Assembly: GCA_015832175.1 (NCBI GenBank)
Contig: WJXW01000003.1
Coordinates: 3,906,001 to 3,970,000 of the forward strand
DNA: 64,000 bases
Source: Paraphaeosphaeria minitans
Taxonomy: Eukaryota; Ascomycota; Dothideomycetes; Pleosporales; Didymosphaeriaceae
Direction: 5' to 3'
In this document: positions 44,073-54,116 of the stretch, piece by piece
Layout of the letters: every line of letters starts with the position of its first letter
How positions within the stretch are numbered: position 1 is the first letter of the stretch
Notes under the pieces: model-generated
The model's database searches: none
What the model saw: the letters and a program-made list of their open reading frames with translations, nothing else
What the model was told of the DNA's origin: nothing
Program-made: the position numbers and the translations under genes

Positions 44073-45860
44073 ATGGTGAAGCTGTTGCGCCGCAGACTGC
44101 GCTGCCATGGCTGCGGCGAGGCTTCACCCAGCGAGCGCCCCGGCGTCGCTCGTGCCTGGGTTTGCCCGTACTGTGAAGCAGCCAACCACGTGGACGAGGT
44201 AACACAGGCCCGCGCAAGAAACACCATGCAGATATATCGAGCTCCTCTCTGACCTGCTCCGCAGCGCGGACAAATCACCGACCCGCCCGTCGAATTGACC
44301 GCTCAATCCCAGCCGCTATACACCCAACCCTCGCGCTCGGGGACCCCCGATATCATGCACCCACCCGTCGAGTCACCCTTCTGCGAACGCTGCGAGAAGA
44401 ACCAGCTGATAGTGAACCGCTCACTAGCCGAATATCTTCCCGATGAACATGACCCACAGTATACAAATTACGAGAAGGCCCTCCCGCAATATCAGGCACA
44501 GCTGGAGGAGCGCTACCCGCCCGTCTGCGAGAACTGCATCGAGAGGGTTCAAGCAGGCATCCGGCAAGCGGGCTATGCGACCAAAGCCGAAGAGCTGCGG
44601 CGCAAACTGGACCAGTCCAAGAAGTACCAGAAGGAGACGCCGACTGTGCGCCAGACCTACACTCTCTGGCTCGTATGGCTGGGGAGGTGGGCATACATTA
44701 CCAGTGCTTTCGTCGCTATGCTCTGGCACAGTCTCGGTGCGATCGCCTATTTCGACTTCTCCGAGAGAGACTTAGACTGGGCGTTTTGCCTCTCAGAAGC
44801 AATGTACATCAGGAACGTTCACCAGAGTTGCGTTGCATCACCACCAGTTCGACAGGTGCTCTTCTATGCACTTGCTGCAGACCTACTCACCATTTGGTGG
44901 AACCCGAAGCTGCGCCAAAAAATGAAGCATGCTAGCGGACGTATGCATGGTCTTGTCACTACGTGGATGATTCGTATGGTTATTTTCCTGTTGAACGCGG
45001 GCAGTTACCTTCTCCTTGACGCCGCTTCTATCCAAGAGACTGGCATCTCGGACGAGCGCGTGGATTTTTTCCGCTACACCCACATGGCACTCCTCACCGT
45101 CAACATCCTGGCCACCCTTCTCGCCTGGAACACAGTCACCATCAAGTACGTCTCGACCAAGGAGCTCCTCCGCCCACTCGACGCACACCTCCCCATCGCC
45201 CCGCGCAGCACGCAAACAACGCCCCGGCCGCAACACACCGCCCTCCTCCCCAACAACACCAGCTTCGATTCCATGGCGGCCGGCTTCGCCTCCAGCTTCC
45301 CCTCCGAACTCAACGCCTACCCGCCGTCCCCAACCCTATCCTCAACCTCCTACGCCGACACCGAAGAAAGCGACTTCACGCCATACACCGCGCGCAAGTC
45401 CTCCATCGCCACAACTGCCTCCACAGACGCCATGGACTGGACCCCCACGCACTCGCGCTTCGGCAACCACACGCCGCCGCTGCTCCCCTTCCCCTCCTCC
45501 AACGCCCAGCACCTCCCAGACTCGCCCTCCCCCTCCCCCTCTAAGCCGCCCCCAGTCAACATCTTCAAGCCCGGCGCCGAGACGAATCCCTTCCGTCGCC
45601 GCATCCCTGCAGCTCCCACTAGCTGGCACAAAGCCACACTCCCCCCGCACCCGGAAGAGCGCAAACGGAATTTCTTCGCCGAGGACGCGGAGAAGAATCG
45701 CGACTTGAGGATGGGGTTAAGCGGACGGGGTGTGCCGAAGGGGGTGGAGAGGGAGGCGAGTTTGTTTCAGGCGCCGCAATTTAAGTATGATGCTGGGGGG
45801 TTGGTGGGAGCGAAGGAGACGGGGCTCGAGGATGGTTTTAATGATTTATTTTCGAAGTAG
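44073..45860 (+). CDS. IMA1: Inner nuclear membrane protein Ima1/Samp1 type
   Basis: Two exons, 44073-44198 and 44265-45860, across a 66-bp intron; 573 aa. The N-terminal zinc-binding domain begins RRRLRCHGCGEASPSE, VCPYCEAANHVDE and continues after the splice with SPFCERCEKNQLIVNRSLAEY and VCENCIERV, giving four CxxC pairs as in Ima1/NET5/Samp1. Membrane segments follow: LWLVWLGRWAYITSAFVAML, VLFYALAADLLTIWW, MIRMVIFLLNAGSYLLLDA and ALLTVNILATLLAWN. The C-terminal ~240 residues are a Ser/Pro-rich tail ending with the conserved-looking FKYDAGG and FNDLFSK. Ima1 proteins reside in the inner nuclear membrane and couple chromatin to the cytoskeleton or SUN-KASH bridges (family knowledge). Confidence 0.88.
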
Positions 45861-46711
45861 GGTCGTGAGGGGGTTGGAGGGATGGGGAGAGGTTGGGTGG
45901 ATAGTAGGGCTTTGGTTGGCGTTGTGTTCTGTTTGAGATACCCTCTCTTGTGTGTATGTGTGTGTGCTTTTTGTGATGGGTCGGGTGCATAGGGAGGGAA
46001 CAAGGTCTGCGGCGCTTTGGCGTGGTTTGGTGTGCTTTCGGAGGTACTACGCAATGGTATGCAGGGGATTTGCGGGCAAACACTCCAGTCCAAACGAAAG
46101 TAGTCATCGCTTCAATAAACACAACATGTTGATGCTGCTTTGCGAAAGACTGCACCTGAATTCATTTTGTGACCAATGTTGAGAATGCCAGTCATTGATG
46201 ATAATGATGTATTATCATTGTGAAGAGGTGGAATTGTACGCGTATGGAACATTCGGAAAATGATCGCGGAGAGTATGACGAGTAGTCTCGGGAGCAAGTA
46301 TTGAGATTCGAAAATCTCGCAGGTGGCGAACGGGCCGTTTGAATGATCTTCTTGGCTGGGCTTTAGCTGGGACACCTAGAATTGTCCACGATCACAAGAG
46401 CCTCGCCCATGGCGCGAGGCACGGTAGAACATGTCGTGCGGTACCCTCCGAGATTGTGTCGTCAAGATAAAGTGAGCGAAGACATCAGCCAAAGAACAAA
46501 GACGCAGAGCTGGGCGCTTGAACCGGTAGGATTTTCTACCTAACCTCAAGCCAAATCATGATCTTTTCACATGCCGATATAGTGCGGGAAGAAGCCCAGA
46601 AGATCCCCAAATGCTAAGACTCCGTTGCCCTTCCTCGATGTCCGCAGATCCGCAATTCATCGCTTGTCGTTTCCCATCCTGAGGTCCCATTCCTTGCTGC
46701 TGGCGAGGCGC
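45861..46711. other. Intergenic between convergent IMA1 and RPS23
   Basis: An 851-bp interval of 3' flanks; a GT-rich stretch at 45945-45975. No gene seen. Confidence 0.5.
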
Positions 46712-47336
46712 TTATGACCTAGGCTTCTCCTTCTTCTCCTTCCACAGAGCAGACAGACCGACACCGGAAACCTTGACGACCTTGAAACGCACACCAGGGA
46801 TATCACCCTTGGCCTTGCCCTTGCGACCGAAACCGGCGAGGAGGACTTCGTCGTTCTCGTCCACGAAGTTGAGGCAACCATCATTGGGGACTGCGCTGTG
46901 TTAGCCGTGTGCTCGTGGGCAGAATTTCTTAGGCCGCCTCGTTTGTTGGGCTGAGCGTGGCTACGGCGGGCACGTACCGAAAGCAGTGACCTTCTTTCCG
47001 TTCTTGATCAACTGCACCCTGACACACTTTCGGATAGCGGAGTTGGGCTGCTTGGCCTCAACACCGACCTTCTCGAGGACGATGCCCTTGGCGTGGGACG
47101 AGCCACCGAAGGGAGACGACTTGTAGGCAGTTCCGAGGAGACGCTTCTTGTAGTGAAGATCGGCCCATTTGCCCTCACGGCGGGTGTTCTGAAGCTTGCG
47201 CGCGGCGTTGAGACCTCTCGGCTGTCCTGTTCACCATTGTAAGCTTGTGCGTCGTAGGAACGGGCGCGGCGTGCGAGTCGGCGGAGTCTCGTGTTGCGGA
47301 GCGTGTGCCTCAATGCGGATGCGTACCTTTACCCAT
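46712..47336 (-). CDS. RPS23: 40S ribosomal protein S23 (uS12)
   Basis: Three exons: 47336-47327 (ten bases: MGK plus one base), 47226-46978, 46890-46712; introns 100 and 87 bp; 145 aa, exactly the eukaryotic length. The product reads [20 protein letters not shown], then [18 protein letters not shown], the decoding-site loop [14 protein letters not shown] (its Pro is the residue hydroxylated in other eukaryotes), [20 protein letters not shown], and ends KEKKEKPRS. It sits in the A-site of the small subunit and governs decoding accuracy. A tiny first exon directly after the ATG is usual for ribosomal protein genes of fungi. Sure. Confidence 0.97.
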
Positions 47337-47656
47337 GATGGCGGTGTTGTCGATACAATCGCTGGGTGGGGTGGATGGTTAGTATGGCGGACTGAAGAAG
47401 TTGGAAGTCGCGGGCTCGCGAAATGCGTTGTGTGCGGCCTTGGCGAAAGCGGAAGCCGCTAGCGACAGAACAGGCACTAGTGGGCGGTGCGACTGCCCCA
47501 CCGCGAGCCTCCATCGTCAAGTCGCCCTCGTATCACCTTGGATTTGCTCCAGCAGAAGATTACTTGTGAACATGTCGCGCGATATTGGCGGCGAGCATTG
47601 ATTTCTCCTCGGATTCAGTAACACTGATTCCACTTGGATCACACTTGATACCTACC
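47337..47656. promoter_or_regulatory. Divergent promoter RPS23 / gene at 47657
   Basis: A 320-bp interval between two start codons on opposite strands. No specific element named. Confidence 0.55.
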
Positions 47657-48511
47657 ATGTCTAACAACAAGATCGCGAAAGTCCCCTCGCGGCTTCCAGC
47701 TCCCGCGCTCTTCGTCGGGCCGCCTTCTCACAATGGGTCTGCTACATCTCTGCTGCCCGGCACCGGGGCAGATAAAACCTCACGCGTGCCTCTAACTCGG
47801 CAACGCTCTCTGTTGTCCCCGGACGGAAAGCGACCGCCTGCGCCGCTCTCGTCTACCTCCGCCTACGACGGCGACCCTCTCAAACTCACCTCCTCGGACA
47901 CCAGTGCGCCGTTTGTCCGCCATCAGAGGCAGCAGAACGAAGCTGCAGATACCGAGGCGTCATCGCGCGCCGAGGCAATATGGGCAGAGATGCAGAATAC
48001 GCTTGAGGAGGTGGAGCTGAGCGCAATCAAAGGACCGGGCATGACCGTGTTTGGTAGCGAGCACAGCCGCGCTCTTGAAGATCTCGGCAGAGCACAGATT
48101 GACCTTGCAAAAGCATGGGCGCGTTCTGAAGCCGAAGAGTTAGATCAATCCTCCGAGGACCGTAAGACCGCGGGCGTCACAAACACCAACGTAGCTGACC
48201 TTCTCAACGTCCCCGAACGCTCCATGGAGAAACCCAACCAGGGCCCACAAAAGGCGGGTAGCCATTCTGGCGGCACATTCGAGAAGAGCAAGCTCGAGGA
48301 AGAAACAGAGAAGGACATTGAGCTCAGCAGAAGGAGGAGAGAGGCGAATGACCGGTACTTTGAAAAGGTGAATCGAGGAGTGCTGGAGGTGGTCAACAAG
48401 CTTGAAGAGGTTGCCAAAGCGATCAAAACCGTTGAAAGTGAGAGCAAGGAGATCTGGAGCGACAATCAGAGTGCGGAAACCGCAAGTACGACAGCAGCGA
48501 GCGTAACGTGA
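47657..48511 (+). CDS. Hypothetical coiled-coil protein (284 aa)
   Basis: Single exon. The frame is open from 47585, but I prefer the ATG at 47657 (context TACCATGTC) where a conserved-looking N-terminus MSNNKIAKVPSRLPAPALF begins. Residues 1-110 are Pro/Ser-rich and disordered; 120-180 are helical (ASSRAEAIWAEMQNTLEEVE; EDLGRAQIDLAKAWARSEAE); 215-275 form a charged coiled coil (SKLEEETEKDIELSRRRREA; GVLEVVNKLEEVAKAIKTVE). Acidic overall, no membrane or signal segment. The disordered-plus-coiled-coil layout is like small vesicle-trafficking or cytoskeletal subunits, but I cannot assign it. Confidence 0.7.
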   Translation: MSNNKIAKVPSRLPAPALFVGPPSHNGSATSLLPGTGADKTSRVPLTRQRSLLSPDGKRPPAPLSSTSAYDGDPLKLTSSDTSAPFVRHQRQQNEAADTEASSRAEAIWAEMQNTLEEVELSAIKGPGMTVFGSEHSRALEDLGRAQIDLAKAWARSEAEELDQSSEDRKTAGVTNTNVADLLNVPERSMEKPNQGPQKAGSHSGGTFEKSKLEEETEKDIELSRRRREANDRYFEKVNRGVLEVVNKLEEVAKAIKTVESESKEIWSDNQSAETASTTAASVT

Positions 48512-48655
48512 AGACGACGAGCACCGCCAATGGACAGAGAGTGTAGGCGCAAAAACCCATAACGAAACATGTTCAAGATGGATGGTATTTCTGCTATACA
48601 TCTTTTTTCTGCATTCTGGACGGTTCTCGAACACTCTCTCCACCAAATCGTACGC

Positions 48656-50243
48656 TTACAACAAGTACCTGTAATCCGGGTTCAGGTCGCCCAGCTCCGT
48701 CTTCTCGTACTCAGTCATTCCTACATCCCTTACGCTCTTCTCTCGGCTTCGGTTCGCCCACTGGCACATGAAGAAGTAGAGCGTGCAGCTAAGCGCGCTC
48801 AGCGAGACGAACGCAATGCAAATCGAATATCCCGGGATATACTTGGGTGCGTCCTTGGCCAGGAATGCATATACAGCAATTATACCTCCAATGTTACCAA
48901 AGCCGACTTGCCAAGCTGATCCTATCGCCCTGCGGTGATGTCCACCTAGATTCATGTTGAACCAACATACGATGACGGGCATGGCCGTGTAACATCCCAT
49001 AGCGACGAGGAATAGCGCTCCATACTGCAGGCTGTGGTTATCGTGGACGGTTATGAGGATTGCAAACCCCGCGATAGCAACGCAGATGGGGAAAATGGCG
49101 AAGAGGAAGCGGTGCTTCAGTCGATCCGAAAACCATGCAACGGTCATTGCGAACCCGAAAGCTGCTGCCCACGGTGGGACAGAGTGCAGCTGCGTCTGGG
49201 TCCTGCTGTAGCCATACCCTTGGATGATGGCAGGGGAGAAGTAGGCGTATCCATAGGCTGGGACGATCAAACCGAAGTACATGAAGCCACCGACGAGAAT
49301 TTTAGGGTCTTTAAAAACGTGTCCAACGTCTGCGAACTTGATGGGTCGCTCTCGCGCACTCCTGCCTTGGTCGATGCGCAGTCGGGCCTGAACAAAATCG
49401 CGCTCCTCATTCGTCAACCACTTCACTTCCTCGGGGAAGTTGGGCAACAGAAAGAAGAAGAAGATGGAAACCACGCAGGTTAGCGTACCCTCCAGTATAA
49501 AGATCCACCGCCATCCCTGATAACCACGCATGCCGTCCATTTTCCCGATGGCGCTGGCGAGCAGACCACCGAATGCACCAGCCAATGTGGTGCTGCTGAA
49601 GAAGAAGCTATACCGCTTCTGCGCTTCGTGCCTTCGATACCACATGCCGATGAGGTAGAAGGCACCTGGAAACATGCCCGTCTCAAACACTCCCAGGAAA
49701 AATCGCGTTGCCAGCAACCCCGAGTAGCTCTGGACGAGACCCTGGAGCATGGTAACAAGCCCAAAACCAAACATGCATATCGCGAGCCATACCCTAGGCT
49801 TCAGCTTCTTCAGTATGATGTTCGAGGGAATCTCGAATAGGATGTATGGCACGAAGAAGATGACGAGGGCGTTGTTGTACTGGGTCTTGACGAGGCCGAG
49901 TTCTTTTGACAAGCCAAACACATCAGCGTTGGCAATGTTCACCTGCGCAAAGTCAGATGGAGATGGACGAAGGAGAATTGGCACCATCTTACCCGGTCCA
50001 AGAAAGCGAGTAGGTACATGATGCAGAGAAATGGAACGACGTGCAGGTCAATCTTGGTGATCAGCTTGCGCTCGGTGGTGTGCGGCGGGCACACCACCAT
50101 ATCTGGGGCGTCATCGTCGTAGCTGGTGTCGTAGGGTGGTGCTCGGGCATCGTCGGAGTAATTTGGGTGGTCTTCTACACAACATGAGCATACGGCTTCT
50201 GTGCCATTGACCCATGTTGCTTACTCTCTTTGTGCGAAAACAT
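48656..50243 (-). CDS. MFS transporter, anion:cation symporter (Dal5-like) family
   Basis: Three exons: 50243-50225, 50174-49993, 49942-48656; introns 50 bp each; 495 aa. A 19-base first exon (MFSHKE plus one base) is joined to KDHPNYSDDARAPPYD. The family signature at the first helix reads LHVVPFLCIMYLLAFLDR then VNIANADVFGL, as in Dal5/Tna1/Vht1 proteins. About 12 membrane helices are visible, for example YNNALVIFFVPYILFEIPSN, LLATRFFLGVFETGMFPGAF with the RxxLGxxE-type motif, WIFILEGTLTCVVSIFFFFL, and GGHHRRAIGSAWQVGFGNIG. This family moves anionic substrates such as allantoate, nicotinate, pantothenate or biotin with protons; the substrate is not predictable here. Its upstream region holds the CACGTG cluster at 50724-50842. 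Confidence 0.93.
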
Positions 50244-50723
50244 GGTCGCGGTTCCAACGTGTTAAGCAGGCCGGTGCGGGGTTGGCAGTCCCTCGGTCTA
50301 TGCAATCGCTTACGCTGCGGAGAAGGATCTCGCTCCTCGCAGCGGGCTTGCTGCGTAATATACGAAGCTCCCTTGTCCTCGGAGCTCGGATCAAGACGAA
50401 AGCGCAGGGTGTTGACCCGACGTCGGTCGCTTATTAGGAGCACCCGGTCGACGCGCCCCGCATCTGCTTGCCATGATGGGGAACGGCAAGGCGCTTCTTT
50501 GTGGGCTGTGGGCTGAAGTGACGGCAGCTTGCGCCAAAGAGGAAGCTATCGAGGCTTCCCCAGACGCGTGGGCCAATCACACCAACGGCGCTCTCCGCCT
50601 GGCCTCGTACGTTGCTGGCGGCGAGCGACAAACACGAACCTGGAGGAACGTCACATTGCCAGTTTCTGACGCAGCCGATTGGCAGTCGTGCCGAGCAAGG
50701 CGTCCCGGTGAATCAAGGCTGGT

Positions 50724-50842
50724 CACGTGGGCGCGGTCTTGCTGGTCACGTGGGTGCAGTCTAGGCAGGTGTGGGCAGGTGCTAATCACGCGGGTGCAGT
50801 CTTGCTAATCACGTGGGTACAGTCTCAGGTGCTGATCACGCC
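50724..50842 (+). promoter_or_regulatory. Cluster of CACGTGGG-like elements in imperfect tandem repeats
   Basis: Three CACGTGGG octamers (starting 50724, 50747, 50810) and two decayed versions (CACGCGGG at 50787, CACGCCGG at 50837) lie within 119 bp, each preceded by GT or AT and usually followed by a GCAGTCT-like stretch. Spacing is 23, 40, 23 and 27 bp. The cluster is about 480-600 bp upstream of the MFS gene start. Candidate binding sites for a bHLH factor of the Pho4/Cbf1/NUC-1 type; binding is inference. Confidence 0.55.
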
Positions 50843-50917
50843 GGGGCACTGACACATCACATGGGGAGTAATAAAAGCTTGGGCTTTGCAAACTCGAGCA
50901 TCACAGCAGCACATCAT

Positions 50918-50968
50918 CACAGCATCACAGCATCGCCAGCATCGCCAGCATCACCAGCATCGCCAGCG
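50918..50968 (+). repeat. 9-bp repeat (AGCATCRCC)
   Basis: About five to six imperfect copies of AGCATCACA / AGCATCGCC. Confidence 0.8.
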
Positions 50969-51543
50969 CACTGTGGGCCCTGGGGCGGGCGACGCATCCG
51001 GCCCTCGGTCCGACAGCCAGCAAGGGCTTTCATCGCCGGCCGCCGGATGCTTGACGGGGAGATCGACGCCGATGATGTGTGGGCTCGGCCGCTCAGGTGA
51101 CTAGCGCGGGGCCTGTGCGGCATGCAATCATGGCGATGTGAAAGTTGCATCGTCATGATTGAGCCTCAACAGCCCTGCGCGATGCAGGTGGGCGCTCGCC
51201 GTCCGTGGTTACCATTCATACACTTACAGGCTGATGTCCACATGCGTCCTTGGGCCGGCAAATACGGCGGATAGATTTCTTGCTTAGTCTAGGTCTGGTC
51301 CTTTCCGGGCCCACCAGACCTGGAGCGGTAGCCAAGTGTCAGAGCTGCACTTTTCAAACCCAACGTCGGTGCACCTACCTAGCCTTCTGCTCTCCTTCCA
51401 CTCCGCCTCACAATCCCTCGCAACCGCCACCCACTTCCTGGCGAGAGCGCCAGCCTGTGCTACCGTCATCAACCTCTCCCGAGCCCGAGGTGCCTTTTGC
51501 TCGTCTCTCGCTACCCCTCCAGCGGCTGGTCTGCTGACCGGAA

Positions 51544-52890
51544 ATGATTTATTCCAGAGATTTCGCCTTCAAAGTCAACAAGCAAACTCCTACCGCAGGG
51601 CCGTTACCGCCAGCCTATGGCACGGTCATCGACTGCCGTCCGGCGCCCGGAAAGCGGGGTAGAAGTGAAGTGGACGTCAAGTCTCGACAAGTGAGGTTGA
51701 CCAGAGTCCCGGATCCGGATGGCCTGGACTGCAAGAGGCGGAAACGAGAGACCCAGGACGCAGCCAACGACGATGGAGCCTCCACAGCCAGCACCGAGTC
51801 CAGTGTTGCCGCCATGTCGACAGCATCCAATTCCACAGCCTCAGCTGAGCGGCCGCCTGCCGTGCGGAAATCGCAGCCAGCGCCCACCAAGTTCCGAAGA
51901 GGCACGGTGCTGAAAAAGCAGGTCGACCTGGACAGCTGGTTTACCATTCTGCGATTTTCCGATCCGGCCCAACTGTTGGAGATGCGCACTAGGATTGCTT
52001 CGTGTTATCGATTTCTAAGAGACAATCCCATGCTTTGGAAGCACAGCCGGGACCACTTTTACCACGACACCCTCCCGGATCCACCTTCAGAGCTTTCCGA
52101 GTTTCAGTATGCCCATTTGCGGCACGGCCGCGGATGCATGAGCTGCCGCACAAAGTCGACGCGCAAAACCTACTGGGCATTCCTCCGTCGATGGTGCAAG
52201 AACTGCCTGCATTCCAAGATCATCAAAGAGCACGATGTTGTGGGCATGCTCAAGGAGGCGAGTGAGGAGCACATGCTGGACCTCCTCAAGTGTCTGCCCG
52301 TGGCCATTTACGACTCCTGGGATAACTACATCGGCGTTGGGCCCGGCAACACGCACCCGCAAAAGAACGTGTACATTCTTCGCGACGTAGAGATGCTTCT
52401 AGCCCATTATGCACGGGAGCGAGAGGAGAACCCTGCGACGTGGCATGCCGAGTGCAGGGTGTGGACGAGCCAGAAAGAGAAGGTGATGCAGGAGCGGCAC
52501 GACTTTGCGCGCAAGATGGAGCTCTGGGAAGACCACGCAAGGCAGTCGAAATCGTCCGACTTCCAGGAAAAGAAGACGGCACGGAAGAAGTACTTCCAGG
52601 AGAAGGCGGCCGAGCTCACGTCCCCGATCAGCGAGAAAGAACTGCAGCTGTGTCCATCGTACCGTCGCGCCGTCGTCATTCCCAAGATACCCAACATGCT
52701 TTCCTGGTCTCAGCTCAAGCCCAAGGTCGAGAAGGAAGCGGCAGACGCCAGGGCGCGATGCATGACGCCGGAATCCCGCCGTCTGCCTGACCCGTTCTCG
52801 TTGGGTCGCGATCGAGTACCGCACCACCTGCCCTTCTTCTTCCAGTCCAGCAGCAGGAGCACGACGACGAGTACGGACCAGTTCTTCTAG
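51544..52890 (+). CDS. F-box domain protein with CxxC pairs (448 aa)
   Basis: Single exon. Residues 1-120 are basic and then Ser/Ala-rich and disordered (KRRKRETQD). The F-box-like region is about 128-170: LDSWFTILRFSDPAQLLEMR, ASCYRFLRDNPMLWKHSRDH, followed by a motif shared by a set of fungal F-box proteins: HGRGCMSCRTKSTRKTYWAF and RRWCKNCLHSKIIKE. The two CxxC pairs (CMSC, CKNC) could bind zinc. The rest is helical and charged, rich in Lys/Glu (QKEKVMQERHDFARKMELWE; ARKKYFQEKAAEL). F-box proteins recruit substrates to SCF ubiquitin ligases through Skp1; the target here is unknown. Start chosen at the first ATG of the frame; the codon-rich upstream interval gives none better. Confidence 0.8.
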   Translation: MIYSRDFAFKVNKQTPTAGPLPPAYGTVIDCRPAPGKRGRSEVDVKSRQVRLTRVPDPDGLDCKRRKRETQDAANDDGASTASTESSVAAMSTASNSTASAERPPAVRKSQPAPTKFRRGTVLKKQVDLDSWFTILRFSDPAQLLEMRTRIASCYRFLRDNPMLWKHSRDHFYHDTLPDPPSELSEFQYAHLRHGRGCMSCRTKSTRKTYWAFLRRWCKNCLHSKIIKEHDVVGMLKEASEEHMLDLLKCLPVAIYDSWDNYIGVGPGNTHPQKNVYILRDVEMLLAHYAREREENPATWHAECRVWTSQKEKVMQERHDFARKMELWEDHARQSKSSDFQEKKTARKKYFQEKAAELTSPISEKELQLCPSYRRAVVIPKIPNMLSWSQLKPKVEKEAADARARCMTPESRRLPDPFSLGRDRVPHHLPFFFQSSSRSTTTSTDQFF

Positions 52891-54116
52891 CATGGAGCAA
52901 GTGATGGTTTGCGACACACGGACTGGTACATGCTTCACGACTCCATTACGGACATATATGCGACTTCGGGTGCATGGCATGGAGTTTAGACGACACTAGG
53001 GATAGCACAGGGACCGCGACGCATTGGTCACACTTTTTGATATGTTCTTTAGCATCTAATGGTTGACGTTGGGAGGATTAATCATTCACAAGGGACGGGG
53101 GGAATTGTTATGGCGCAACGGCATAGACGGACGGGTTACGAGTTTTCTGTGTTGACGGACATGGTGTTTCTGATTCATGGACGTGTCGTTATTGTATCCG
53201 CGGACATGTTATTTCTATATTCACGGACATGTTATTACTGTGTTCATGGACGGCTTTTCATAGTCGCGGACATGTTATTTCTGTGTTAATGGACATCCAT
53301 ATTCACGGGTATGTCATTTCCATCACCTAAAGCGTTAATGACTTTTCAGTGGCTGATTGGCAATACATAATATGCGAGCAGTAGAGCCAAACCATAACGT
53401 ATGTACACAGGTTGACAACGGGCTCGTCGTGATGCGGCGTTGGCGGAGTGGAGCAATCGGCCCACATTGACGGCAAGTGGGCCGAGTGCTGACGGGGCCC
53501 GCTCAGCAAGGGGTGCGGCGAGCAGAGCAGCAGCTTACACCATCAGCGGTCATCTAGACGCAGGAGCTTTTGGGTTTCGAGGCGAGTTTCGAGTCTGCAT
53601 CTCAGGAACTGTCGACCGTGTCTCAGAGGGGTGAAATGGGGTCCATGTAGGATAGTCTACCTCTCAATGCCCATTTGTCGATCCAGCGAGACACAGCCAA
53701 TCACAGCACGCCAAAGTGCGATGACAAAGGCGCATGTGCGTGAGGGGAACAATGAGGCTCTGCGACGCGCGCCCGAACACGACTCTTTCAACTCCATCGT
53801 CCACGTCCACGCCGCATGGAGACGTTTTCCACAGCGAAATGGTCGGCGGCGTGAGGCAGGGCGTGATTATCAGAGCGGCTTAGTAGAGCAGCATGGCCTA
53901 GAAGGCAGCACTCACCGAGGCTGGCGATTGGCTGGCGGGCGGCGCGTCGACCCACTTCGATCACGTGCTGGGTCGGCGTTTGTCGAAGAGGATGGAATTT
54001 CCAGCATCCCTCCCAGATAAGTACCCTGGCCTTCCTCTGCTGCTACTTCACCCACACTGCCAATTGACCTCGCACATCTGCAACTCGCTCATCGCCGCTG
54101 TCTGCAGAACATTGCA
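52891..54116. other. Intergenic, upstream of CCP1
   Basis: A 1.2-kb interval without a supported gene. It includes the 22-23-bp repeat at 53144-53318 and one CACGTG at 53963-53968, about 150 bp upstream of the CCP1 start. Confidence 0.55.
53144..53318 (+). repeat. Diverged 22-23-bp tandem repeat, about eight copies
   Basis: Units have the pattern TTTCTGTRTTCAYGGACATGT with lengths of 21-23 bp; the core GGACATG is kept in most copies. Transitions between units are common (TTCATGG/TTCACGG; GGACATG/GGACGTG). Confidence 0.85.

Larger units (their letters stand above)
50244..51543. other. Divergent intergenic region with repeat motifs
   Basis: A 1.3-kb gap between the divergent MFS and F-box genes. 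No gene is supported. It includes the E-box cluster and a 9-bp repeat listed separately. Confidence 0.55.

Noticed and set aside
53144..53318. CRISPR-like array
   Set aside because: Units are adjacent and diverged, with no unique spacers, and the DNA is from a eukaryote.
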